Of a stretch of DNA of 26,515 nt, positions 1 through 23,000 are shown piece after piece. Positions within the stretch are counted from its first letter, which is position 1, and every line of letters starts with the position of its first letter. A model generated the notes under the pieces. That model was not told the origin of the DNA and searched no databases. It worked only from the letters and a program-made list of their open reading frames with translations. Position numbers and translations under genes: made by a program. The stretch lies in contig BQKZ01000366.1 of NCBI GenBank assembly GCA_036244855.1, positions 100,973 through 127,487 on the forward strand, written 5' to 3'. The DNA is from Temnopleurus reevesii. Its lineage: Eukaryota > Echinodermata > Echinoidea > Temnopleuroida > Temnopleuridae.

Positions 1-359
1 CAAATCATTACTTGCAGGACCCAGTACAGGGCTGGATCATTCCTTCCCCAAACTGTGAAAAACTGGAATGCGCTCCCGGAAAAGGCAGTTGCAGCAACGA
101 CCTTTGATACATTTGTGTCAATGGTCAGTGTGTAAATATGTTCAACGAAACATTATTTTTTATAAATATATTAAAAAAAAACAAAAAAAAACTCACAAAA
201 AACAAAAAACGAAAAAAAACATATATAACATGTATGTGTGTATGTGTATAATGTATGTATACATGTATATAAATATATATACATTGTCATTAATTATTGT
301 TGAGGCCTACATAAGTATAACATAATAATAATAATAACAATAATAATAATAATAATAAA
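1..359 (+). mobile_element. 3' end of a non-LTR retrotransposon (reverse transcriptase C-terminus plus tail)
   Basis: Frame 1 is open from the left edge to a TAA at 133-135. It reads as the C-terminal tail of a LINE-type reverse transcriptase: a CRTQYR-like stretch, then SFLPQTVKNWNALP, then FDTFV. The arrangement CRT...SF.P.T...WN.LP....D.F is typical of jockey/CR1/L2-like ORF2 ends. After the stop come A-rich sequence, a TATG-rich stretch and a run of AATAAT units ending near 359, which fits a LINE 3' tail. The 5' part lies outside the window, so this is a fragment. The family name is inferred from motif style only. Confidence 0.72.
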
Positions 360-1372
360 ATGATCAATATAATTTTGTGATCACTTAACCTTGATTGAAA
401 GTTATCATTATGAATCTGATTATATTGCAATAAGGGTACATCAGGGTATGATATTATCTATCTGTACTTGAGTTAACTTACCTTAATATTGGTCATTAAG
501 TACTTAATGGTACCTAAGGACAAACGGATACGCAAATTAATTGCCATAAAATGATTGGATAGAAATTAGTCTGGTCGCGATCATCTACACCTAAAATGCC
601 GTAATAATCAACTTTGATTGTGGGCGTAAACGGAAAGACAAGACAAGACAATTCAAGATCAAAATCCATGATTTTCAAAATCCATTGATTTTGTTAATAC
701 CTTGTGGCTTGTCTTGTGCCTTGTGTTCATCACTTCGGGAAAGGTCCTCTTGGAACTAATGTTTGAAAGCCGGTGTAGCTGCTCTCACAGAAGAATTCTG
801 CAACTCACAGGATGGTGCACCTGACAAAAAATGGCATCAAGTATGATGGGAGGTCCCACGTCTGCGCACCTAAACTTTCAGCTTGAAAAAAGCTTGAAGT
901 CAATGAATATCCAATTCAATTTTAATCGTATATTTTCACAAATATACTGGAGATTATGTGTGAGAAATATCTCAGCAAAATCTGACCAGGAACAATGTCA
1001 TTTTAGATGAGATATACACCCCTCACATTTTTGCCGTTCAAAATATTTGGGTCCCTTCTCTGTGTCCCATTCACTTTACACACGGTTGGAGATTTTCAGG
1101 AAAAAGTCTTGATTTCACGAAGCGCGAGAGTTACATCGCGTTTGTCAATGAGGCGCAGATGAGGGACCTGGCGCAGAAAAGGAACCCCTTACCATAACAC
1201 TAACAGTTAGGCCTAACTTTGGCGAACCCGGAAATTAGTGCCCAGATGCGTGCGATATATGCAATTTGTGTACAATCCTATTGAAACGTGCGGTAGTGCG
1301 TCGGCGATGATTTTTGCACCAGATTCCGTTAATTTATACTTCTATTAGTAACTCTGCCTAAGTTGAAATAGT
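360..1372. other. 5' flank of NDUFS1, no gene seen
   Basis: No ORF of interest lies here. Around 640-720 there is a loose inverted arrangement of AAGACAAG / CTTGTCTTGT and two copies of AAAATCCATTGATTTT-like sequence. The stretch 1115-1320 is richer in CpG than its surroundings (several GCGCG and TCGCG words) and is the best candidate for the NDUFS1 promoter or non-coding first exon. I could not define a TATA box or a 5' UTR splice donor with confidence. Confidence 0.4.
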
Positions 1373-1551
1373 CTAATGGGGTGTTGTTCAAAATCAACTG
1401 CAAATCAACTGCAACTTTGTAAATTGTAACGCGCATTCTTATTCGCGTGTGGTGCGCGCATTGACGCGCATTAAAACAATGATTTAGATCGGCGCGTACC
1501 GATCAACTGCAACTTACGATCGATTGCAACTTTTGAGCAACACCCCCTTAG
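1373..1551. mobile_element. MITE-like inverted-repeat element, family A copy 1
   Basis: The left end CTAATGGGGTGTTGTTCAAAA and the right end TTTTGAGCAACACCCCCTTAG are near-perfect reverse complements. Inside are AAATCAACTGCAA-type words and GCGCGCATT words in both orientations. There is no ORF. Size (about 179 bp) and structure fit a non-autonomous DNA transposon. A diverged relative lies at 18620-18834. Confidence 0.7.
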
Positions 1552-1739
1552 GCAAATAATTGCCCAAGTCAATGGGATTTTCTTGACGATCACATAAAAT
1601 ATGCATTATTTACCTTTTCTAAGTTGAATTTCTCACAAGTTGAACAGATTTTTGTGGCCCCAGGAGATTCAACTCGGGCAGAGTTACATGTAGTTCCAAG
1701 ACAACCTTTCTGGAAGTGATGAACATGGGATACAAGGTG

Positions 1740-1932
1740 GATACTGGTTTTAACCAAATACAACTGTCTGTATAAATGACCTTCCGAGAGAGACAGAAAA
1801 TGGGTTCTTTAATAAGAGGTGGTCTCTTTAGACAGGTTCATTAACAAATTGCTTTCTAGGGAGTCAAGAAAGGTGATTTTTATTAGGCAGGTGATTTCTC
1901 TATAGAGGTGGTCGCTAAAGCAGGTTAGACTT
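1740..1932 (+). repeat. GGTGGTC-type dispersed repeat upstream of the start codon
   Basis: AAGAGGTGGTCTCTTTAGACAGGTT near 1815 is repeated as ATAGAGGTGGTCGCTAAAGCAGGTT near 1903. The same motif block occurs in inverse orientation in NDUFS1 intron 5 (4735-4800). This is therefore a dispersed repeat family. It ends only about 25 bp before the exon 1 acceptor. No coding capacity. Confidence 0.5.
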
Positions 1933-1966
1933 ACTCTTCCTTTTTCTTTATCTCCAGTTGATCAAG

Positions 1967-14113
<12,147 letters not shown>

Positions 14114-14188
14114 TACCGCCCTCATTGTCACAAAAATTTTATTTATAATATGCAGCGTGGATGTACCACTGGTCTCTAAAGAATATCT

Positions 14189-14361
14189 GGGCGGTGTTTC
14201 ACCAAGTCCCAAAAGATTATAAGAATGACTTTAGGTGTGGCTTATATCAGTTCTCGTGCTGAATGATTGAGAAGCTTATGGATATTACACTCTGAACATA
14301 CTCCAGTCTTTCTTAAAGTCATGCGTAACTTTAATAACGATTTGGTGAAACACCACCCGGG
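14189..14361. mobile_element. MITE-like inverted-repeat element in the NDUFS1 3' UTR region
   Basis: The left end GGGCGGTGTTTCACCAAGTC and right end GATTTGGTGAAACACCACCC are inverted. Pairing continues inward to GACTTTAGG / CTTAAAGTC, giving arms of about 50 bp. It starts only 76 bp after the NDUFS1 stop, so it is probably transcribed in the 3' UTR. No clear target-site duplication. Confidence 0.7.
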
Positions 14362-14710
14362 ATGTACTGATCACCCATACCTGTTTACAAAATATTGAAG
14401 CCATTACCAGGAAAGATGGCGGATTGACATTGTGTAAAAAGTGGGAAAATGGCTGGCTGGAGCCTCATCATGACAAGGCAATCATACATCCCGGTTTTCT
14501 ATAGAGATCAGTGGGATCTACAGAGAAGTTATTATAGGGATGTTCACAAATGTAGGTCAAATTTTTATATGCAACATTGGCAATATAAAGCGTTTTCATA
14601 TGTCACAGTTGACCGTTCTGGAAGACCAGGGACCTTAGCATTGTAGCGTAAGCCAGACATTTCCCTCAATGGTATGTGGCAGTAGTCTACTGCCTACTTC
14701 TGTCAGCATT

Positions 14711-14716
14711 AATAAA
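14711..14716 (+). terminator. Candidate NDUFS1 polyadenylation signal
   Basis: AATAAA about 600 bp after the stop codon; another AATAAA lies at 15666-15671. Which is used cannot be told without transcripts. Confidence 0.4.
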
Positions 14717-15370
14717 TTTGTCTATATGGTACCTTGTCTGAAAGCTATGTGAAAAAAAAAGAAATTGGCTGCAGTAGGTACATTTTGAGTCTAGACTGTT
14801 TTTGCCATCATACGTTTTGCCTCTATAGACTGGTTTGAAAGTATTGAATCTTGTAGAAGTGACAGCATATGTGAACTTTTCTATACATTGATGATTTACA
14901 AGAGAGATCTCAGTGTTTTGAATGTTGCAAGCTGGGAGTTATCTGTGAATATGTAATACCAGGTGGTCAAAGATATAGCCCTTATATTTGAAACCTGATA
15001 TCTGAGTAAATGTTTCATTGCAACAAGAGCATTGAGTAAAAGGCCATTTTGAAAATGCATATGGTTAACACAAGGCAGTTGACTGCTAAAAATTAATGAT
15101 TGAAAAATTCTAATTTAAAAAAGGCACAGGGAATTGAAAAAACTCTGTTTCTCTATATTAATATGCCAGTAAAGAAATAAATGAAGATATTAATTTCACA
15201 CAGCCAATGTCTAAGAAAGGCATACTTTGAATATTGTCCCATGATATGAAAATATTGTGACAATTTTATTCTACTCATATTGTCAGATATGCATAAGTGT
15301 GAGGCAGGATTGTTGACTCGATTTTAAATACATTGAAAACGCCAAGAACAATGGTCATATTTCTTCAAAA

Positions 15371-15376
15371 TTTATT
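15371..15376 (-). terminator. Candidate HCN polyadenylation signal
   Basis: TTTATT on the plus strand, that is AATAAA on the minus strand, about 630 bp past the HCN stop. A second one lies at 15265-15270. Together with the NDUFS1 sites this leaves room for overlapping 3' ends. Confidence 0.35.
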
Positions 15377-16008
15377 GATCACCAATCTTGCAATAATCTC
15401 TTTACCTTCTCTTTGTCATACATGTAGCACAAATATAATCATCTATTCTTGAAACATCGTACATGTAAATACTGATATAATTGTACAAAACAGAATGTTT
15501 TAAAACTCTGCAGTGAATTTGACTGAAGATAATTTATCTTTTAGTCTCTGCAGTCATCATCATGATGAGGTATAAAATGAATTTCTTGGATTGTCTAAGA
15601 TTAGACTATTCCATATTGCACATCCATGAATGTCTTGATTGGATTGTCGCTCTGAGTCGAAGTGTAATAAAAGTTTTAAAAAGATGTTACGTATGGAATG
15701 TGTCATTTGTTTGTAGGCGAGTCTCCAAATTCAGCCAGTTTTGCAAGTTGTCATCAACGAGTAAAAAAAAAATGATGCATGCGATTACTCTCAAATTTTC
15801 ATTTCACTAAACTGAAATGCATCATCATCTTTCATTTCTAAACAATTTATATGTGTTCCCCGATAAAACATCCTTTTATGATATTCTGGATCCACCCCGA
15901 ACTTGCATTTGGATGATCCTTTTGATTCCTCTTTACCAAAACAGAGCAAGTACATTATCAATTTTAGAGTAAAGTTATATTGCACATGTTTTGGGGAGCA
16001 TAACATGC

Positions 16009-16156
16009 TTATGTGTCAAGTTTCTGGGAGAAGTTTTCCTTCAGCCAGTCGTTAATTCTTTGTTTATTATCTTTCTTTGGAGCTAGACTGTCGGTTTTCT
16101 TTGCTGCCTTTGCAGAATGATTGTTGTTGATGTTGCTTTGGTCATCGCTCTCCTCA
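16009..16156 (-). CDS. HCN terminal coding exon with stop
   Basis: Acceptor ATTCTAG then phase 2 join; 48 residues: EESDDQSNINNNHSAK, KKTDSLAPKKDNKQRINDWL, stop TAA at 16009-16011. The tail is hydrophilic with a Lys-rich centre. It is not conserved enough to recognise alone; it is accepted because phase and splice sites fit exactly. Confidence 0.8.
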
Positions 16157-17829
16157 CTAGAATGGAAAAAATACACAAAGAGGAAATTTGTATATTGAAG
16201 CAATGTTAGCAGAAGCAACAAAGGATTGGGATAGAGTAAAAATATTCAACAGGAGCTAAATGCACACAAAAGAAATTTCACTCCCTCTCATTCTGAGAAG
16301 AAATGTTGAACATGTGTTGCACTTGTCAATTGTAGGAAGATGGAAGCAACTTTCTTTTGTGTGAATGAAATTTACTTTGTCCAATTCCTTTGTCCCTTCT
16401 ACTTAAAGTGAAGTCTTAAGGACCATTGAAACAGCCAATGTACAGAATATTTATAAGATAAGAAATTAGAATGCAAATAACCAAACAGCTCTTCAAAATG
16501 TGACAAAACCTTTTTCACTCAGAGCTGAAACAGTTTACATATCTCACCCATATTGGGGAACTCCTTGCAAATTTATTATTGTATATAGAACTGCAAGGTA
16601 TAAAGAATAAATTCCTTTAGATTAACTATTTTAAAATCTAAATATTGCATTCTTTTCATATCTGGGCTTGTACAAAGATTTTGATAGTGGCAAAGCTACT
16701 CCTATGCGCTGTGAGCAGAAAGGACAAGGAACTTAGACAAAACAAAGTAATCAACCTCATCTAAGCCTTCACAATAGCTTCATGTATACAACGAAAATAG
16801 CTTCCCTTTTGATTCAGCAAACAGGTGGGACTTCTTTTGGACGTGTCTCCATAGAAAAAGAGGGAAGAAAATTAGTTTCATGTGCATCTAGCTATTGTGA
16901 ATGCTTGGATGGAAGTTGTATACTTTTTCCAAATCCTTTATCCCTTCTGCTCACAGTGACATTTTTCTTTCATAAAAAATGAAAATACAAACATAAAGCA
17001 ATATACAAATCAAATGAGAAAAAAAACATCTAATCATAATACAGTGAAACCTCATTATTACGAGGTGCTTGGAACCATGAAAATTACCTTGTTATATCAG
17101 GTTACTCACTATACCAGGGTGAAAAAACAAAGAGCTATAAAGAGTCGGGACCAATAAAATCACCTTGTTATAACAGGTATCTCGCTATATCCGACCTCCT
17201 TATAACGAGGTTCCACTGTACACATACTATAGATGAATATATGATAATTTGCTGGAAGCTACTTACAAAGTAGCTCTGTTCTTCCTAGAGGTCCAGTGTG
17301 TAGAACATTAGTTACATCGATTAATTAAATGATTTGAGATGAATAACACAATTAAGAAAAAAAAAATAAGAAAAAAAAATAGCAGCATTGTTATACTCAC
17401 AGTCCCTCTTGTTCTTCATCCACTGTAGAGAGGGATGTCTCATGAAGGACGTTAAGACGTTCTTGAGCAATCTCGGCCATACGAGCTCCCATCTCGGGGT
17501 AATCCTTCAAAACTAGACAAAATAAGATTCAGTAGAAGTTTAAGAGTTCTGGAAGTTGGTGCTTGGCTTTGTCGATGGGACAACTATTGTTATGATGAGC
17601 ACTACGACTGTAACACTGGTTTTGATCTATATGTTTATCTCCTCTTCTTCATGGTTATTTTCAAATGTCACCATTATCAGTATCCCTAGCCCGACTTTCA
17701 CAATCATAATCGTTTGCATCATGACTTGTTATCATCAGTCATCACTCCATCATTATAATTTATAATCATCCACAATCATCTATAATCATCCTTAATTGTC
17801 ATCACTATCATCCACCACCTCCTCTCCTG

Positions 17830-17872
<43 letters not shown>

Positions 17873-19699
17873 CCATCATTTTCATCATCACTATACCACC
17901 ACCACCATTTTCATCATCATCATCATCATCATCACCATCATCACCAACACCAACACCAGCACCACCACATCCATCATTATAATCATCATCATTTATCATT
18001 ACCACCAACATCGTCATTGACATTTTAATTGTCATTGACATTATCATCACCATCATCATCACCACCACCACAACCACCATCACCATCATCACCACCACCA
18101 CCACCACCATCACCATCACCACCACCATCACCACCACCACCACCATCACCACCACTACCACTAACACCACCACCACCACCACCGCCACTATCACCACCAT
18201 CATACCTTTCTTGAAGTCCTCCCTGCAGAGACAGAACACATCACAAGTTGTGGATGCGATGATGGATGCCACACGTCGCTCATCAATCAGCAGTGAGATT
18301 TCTGCAAAAATACAGAACAATTTTGAACTGAATTTATTTTCTTTCTGTACTGAAAATCATATCATCCCCAGTTTTCTTTTCAAGGTTTTAGTATGACAGA
18401 ATCATTTTAACTGATCGACCAATTAGCATTTGAAAAGTGGAAACCAGAAATCTAGCAAAATTTGATCTTTCAAGCAACTTAAAGGAGATTGGGATTTAAT
18501 TTCAGTCTACATATTTACATACGTTTTGTGTATATTCCATTGTGACTACATAAAAAGAATTATAAACATATTATTGGGTAAAGAAGGAGTCGGAAGAGAA
18601 GAAGATAAGAAATTGTAAATTAGGGCTCCAGTTGACTCCCAACAATTTAAGAGATAACATATTTGAAATTGATCACAAATCAACTGGAAATCGGTTACAA
18701 ATTAAAAAGCGCATTTTCATTCATTTGTTGTCTGCGCTTTTGACAAGACGAGTGTGAAACAATGGGTTTTCTTGGCGCTTGCTGATCAAATGGAGCTTGA
18801 AATTGATTGCCAATTTATAGCAATACACCCTTAGAACTTTGCTACTTGCTGCAATGAAACAAAGAAATTCAGAATGATATCAAGAAATCCTGACCACCAA
18901 GAAATGGGACCCCAAAATAGCCTGAAAAGGATTTGGACTTTATAAACTGGATGCACAATAGTATACAAGTCTCTTACCGCCAAAATGATCACCATCACTG
19001 AGCTGGTTTACCACACGGTCATCGACCCACACATCTACCGTGCCGTGCTCAATAAAGTACATCGCCCCGCCCAAACTACCCGCTTTGATTATGACGTCAC
19101 CTTCTAAAAATACTTCAAAGGTCAGCTTCTCGACCACGTCATAAGCGAAGTCGGGATCGCCGGTGTTGAGGAAATTGACCTTGGATATGAAGGATGTGAA
19201 GTGATGTTGCAGTATCTCCTGTGAAATGGAAATTTAAAAAAAAAATAAGAAAAGTCGTAAATATAATTCCATCACCGAAGATATTACGTCCAAAATTATG
19301 ACATTATCAGAATATGATATTTTCTAGAATCTAGATCATATCCGTATGATTCTTTCCCCGCGGGAAGAGCAGGAGGAGGATGAGGAGGAGAAGAAGCAGA
19401 AGAAGAAGAAGAAGAAAAAGAAGAAAAAGAAGAAGAAAACGATGAAAGGATCGCTTTTGTTGAAAAAGTTGACCTTGGATATCTGAAGGATGTGAAGTGG
19501 TGTTGCAGTATCTCCTGTGAAATGGAAATTTAAAAAATGAGAAAAGTTGTAAATATAATTCCATCACCGAAGATATTACGCTCAAAATTATGACATTACC
19601 AGAATATGATATTTTCTAGAATCTAGATCATATCCGTATGATTCTTTCCCCGCGGGAGGAGGAGGAGAAGGAGGACAAGAAGGAGGAGAAGAAGAAGAA

Positions 19700-19730
<31 letters not shown>

Positions 19731-20059
19731 AAGAAGAAGAAGAAGAAGAAGAAGAAGAGGTAGATGAAGGAGGAGAAGAAGAAGAAGAAGAAGGAGAAGA
19801 AGAAGAAGAAGAAGAAGAAGAAGAAGAAGAAGAAGAAGAAGAAGATGAATGGAGAAGAAGAAGAAGAAGAAGAAGAAGGAGAAGAAGAAGAAGAAGAAGA
19901 AGAAGAAGAAGAAGGAGAAGAAGAAGGAGAAAAAGATGAAAGGATTGCTGGTGTTGAGGAAATTGACCTTGGATATGAAGGATGCAGTATCTCCTGTGAA
20001 ATGTAAATCTGATGTATTGAAGAACTTTGAAATACACGTATAATGNCATCATCATCATT

Positions 20060-20090
<31 letters not shown>

Positions 20091-23000
20091 CCATCATCAT
20101 CACCATCATCATTATCATTGCCATTGTATTCATCATTTCCACCAGAACCAAAATCACCACAATCACCAACATCATCACTATTGTCATTACAAGTCCTCCC
20201 TACAGAGAAAGAATACATCTCATGTTGTTGCAGAAAGAATTTACTCCGATCTTAAAAATCAGTGTCATAACATCCATGATTCATCACTATTGCGTATCAC
20301 CATCATCATTACTATCATAATCATCATCACCACCACCTCCATCATAAATATAATAATCATCCACATTATAAACATCATCACCACCACCACAATAACCACC
20401 ACCACAATAACCACCACTTCCATGATCAATATCATCACCATCATCAATACCATCACCACCATCACCATCACAATGATCACCACCACTATCTCCATCATCA
20501 ATATGATTTTCTAATCATCATCATCACCACCATCGTCGTCGTTGTCATCGCCATCATCATCATTGCCATCATCTTCATCATCATCATCATCATCATCATC
20601 AATGTGACCACCATCACCATCAGCATACCTTTCTTGAAGTCCTCTCTGCAGAGACAGAACACATCACAAGTTGTGGATGCGATGATGGATGCCACACGCC
20701 GCTCGTCAATTAGCAATGAGATTTCTGCAAAAATAAGAATGAACGTTGATATGAATTTATTAGTGTCCAAAAATGAATACAAAAGAGAATGAACATTTCC
20801 TTCCAAAGATTTAGAAGAACAATATCATTTTAAATGATTGGCCACTCGGAAAATAAGACACCAGAAATATAGAAAAATTTGTCTTTCAAGCAAATTATCA
20901 GTGATAAGATTCGAGCTTTATCTAAAATATATTGACATGAATTTTGACATTCAATTTTTATTGGAAATAGAATAATTCAAGGGCAAAAAGAAGGAATCAA
21001 TGGAGAAGAGGAAACTGTTAAAGAAGACATCAGTTTGCTACAAACAACCTTAGAATATATATTTTTGATGGGTGGTATGGAGGGAGAGCGTTAATCTTTT
21101 GTCTATTGGAACGAAGTTTGGTACTTGCTGCAACCAAATATAGAAATATAGAAATCGAAAATGGTGTCAAGTAAACCTGACTACAATAAAATGGAAACCA
21201 CCAATAGCCTGGAAAAGACCTAGACAAAATAAACTGGAAGAACAACAGTAGAAAACATTTCTTACCGCCAAAATGATCACCATCACTGAGCTGGTTTACC
21301 ACACGGTCATCGACCCACACATCTACCGTGCCGTGCTCAATAAAGTACATCGCCCCGCCCAAACTACCCGCTTTGATTATGACGTCACCTTCTAAAAATA
21401 CTTCAAAGGTCAGCTTCTCGACCACGTCATAAGCGAAGTCGGGATCGCCGGTGTTGAGGAAATTGACCTTGGATATGAAGGATGCAGTATCTCCTGTGAA
21501 ATGTAAATCTGATGTATTGAAGAACTTTGAAATACACGTATAATGTCCTCACAGAAGAATAGAATAAAAGGTTTAATTAAATAAAAAGTAGCTGCTTGTA
21601 GTTAGAAAGGGTCGATAGCTCAAAAAAATAAAGTTCATCATTCCAATGGTTTGATGGTTTGAACACTCAAAGTCAAAACCACAATATTTGATATTGTGAA
21701 AATGAAAAAGTGATTGTAAATCTGAACATTTGTGGCGTTATTCCAAAGGCTCATTATACTGGAGGTTAGATGATTATAAAGGGAAATAAGCTTCGTTATT
21801 CCAGGGGTTCGGTCTTCCGAAGGTTCAATAATCCAAAAGTAGAATGAGATTCATTTCAAAGGTTCGTTCGTCTGAAAAAATATGAAGTTCTTTAATCTGA
21901 AAACAATATATAGGAGGTACATTAGTCAGAAAACGAAATTTAATTCATTATGTCATATTGATAAGAATGAGTCAAATATAATTTCTTCACTCTTCCGTTG
22001 GAGCGTGACTGCTAACTAAGACTGCTAGTACTAGTACTTTAGTAAATGTTCACCTCAGTTCACTAATATGACAATCATTTATCAATCAATCAAACATTCA
22101 ATCAATTACAATATCAATTAAACAACCAAGAAAGCAAGCAGACAATCAATCATCAATTAATCAATGAAATAAACACTCGATAAACCAGTCAATAATCAAA
22201 CAATCAATCAATCAATAGGTCAATGAATAAAAAGAGTTCATCATCTCACCCTTCTGACTGGGTGTGACTGTTCACGGAGAATTGTTTTCTCTTTGAAGTA
22301 TTTTCTTTGATATCTGTTTAACCCACCTCATAAATAAGTAAATCACTCATCTAATCAATCAATCAACCAATCAACCATCAATAACCAATCAATCAACCAA
22401 CCAATCAACCAATCAATCAGTCAATCAATCAATCAATCAATCAATCAACCAACCAATCAACCATCAACCAATCAACCAATCAACCACTCAATTAATCAAT
22501 CAGTCAATCAATCAATCAATAAACCACTCAACCACTCAATCAACCAATCAACCACTCAATTAATCAATCAGTCAATCAATCAATCAATGATCAACCAATT
22601 AATCAACCAATCAACCAATCAACCAATCAACCACTCAATCAATCAATCAGTCAATCAATCAATCAATAAACCACTCAACCAATCAATCAATTAATCAATC
22701 AATCAATGATCAACCAATTAATCAACCAATCAACCAATCAACCAATCAACCACTCAATCAATCAATCAACCAATCAACCAATCAATCAATGAATCTATCG
22801 ATTAACCACTCAATCAATCAATCAATGGTAGAACACTCAATCAATCAATCATTCTCCTTACCCTTCTGATTGGATGCGACTGTTCTCGGAGAATAGTTTT
22901 CTCATTAAAGTATTTTCTTTGGTATCTGTGTTCGTAGTAGCTCAGAACTCGTCGCTGTGTCTTCATGGGCACTTTGCGATATCGGAGGTATTCTTTGACT

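Larger units (their letters stand above)
14362..16008. other. Interval between the convergent NDUFS1 and HCN stops
   Basis: Holds the facing 3' UTRs. The open frames at 14449-14646 and 15562-15810 show no conserved features. I see no third gene. Confidence 0.5.

Noticed and set aside
1958..1966. Translation start at the TTG/upstream codons before the ATG
   Set aside because: 1958 is the first base after an acceptor AG; the ATG at 1967 gives a normal presequence and length.
14449..14646. 65-residue open frame after NDUFS1
   Set aside because: Falls in the expected 3' UTR; composition and lack of motifs give no support.
16782..16982. 66-residue open frame with signal-like C-terminus
   Set aside because: Lies inside the foldback element and has no conserved motif or splice support.
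17808..18320. 170-residue open frame on the minus strand ending in a Met/Val-rich region
   Set aside because: Its first part is the true CNBD exon (18206-18301) read through the donor into the triplet array; only the exon is coding.
19588..20218. Pair of about 200-residue Ser/Leu/Phe-rich open frames
   Set aside because: Frames through GAA and ATC arrays, crossing an N; low complexity.
21030..21425. 131-residue open frame on the minus strand beginning MVEKLTFEVF
   Set aside because: It is the duplicate CNBD exon running past its donor into intron; not a separate gene.
22340..22855. Regular short repeats that might suggest a CRISPR array
   Set aside because: Units are AATC tetranucleotides with no unique spacers, in a eukaryotic intron.
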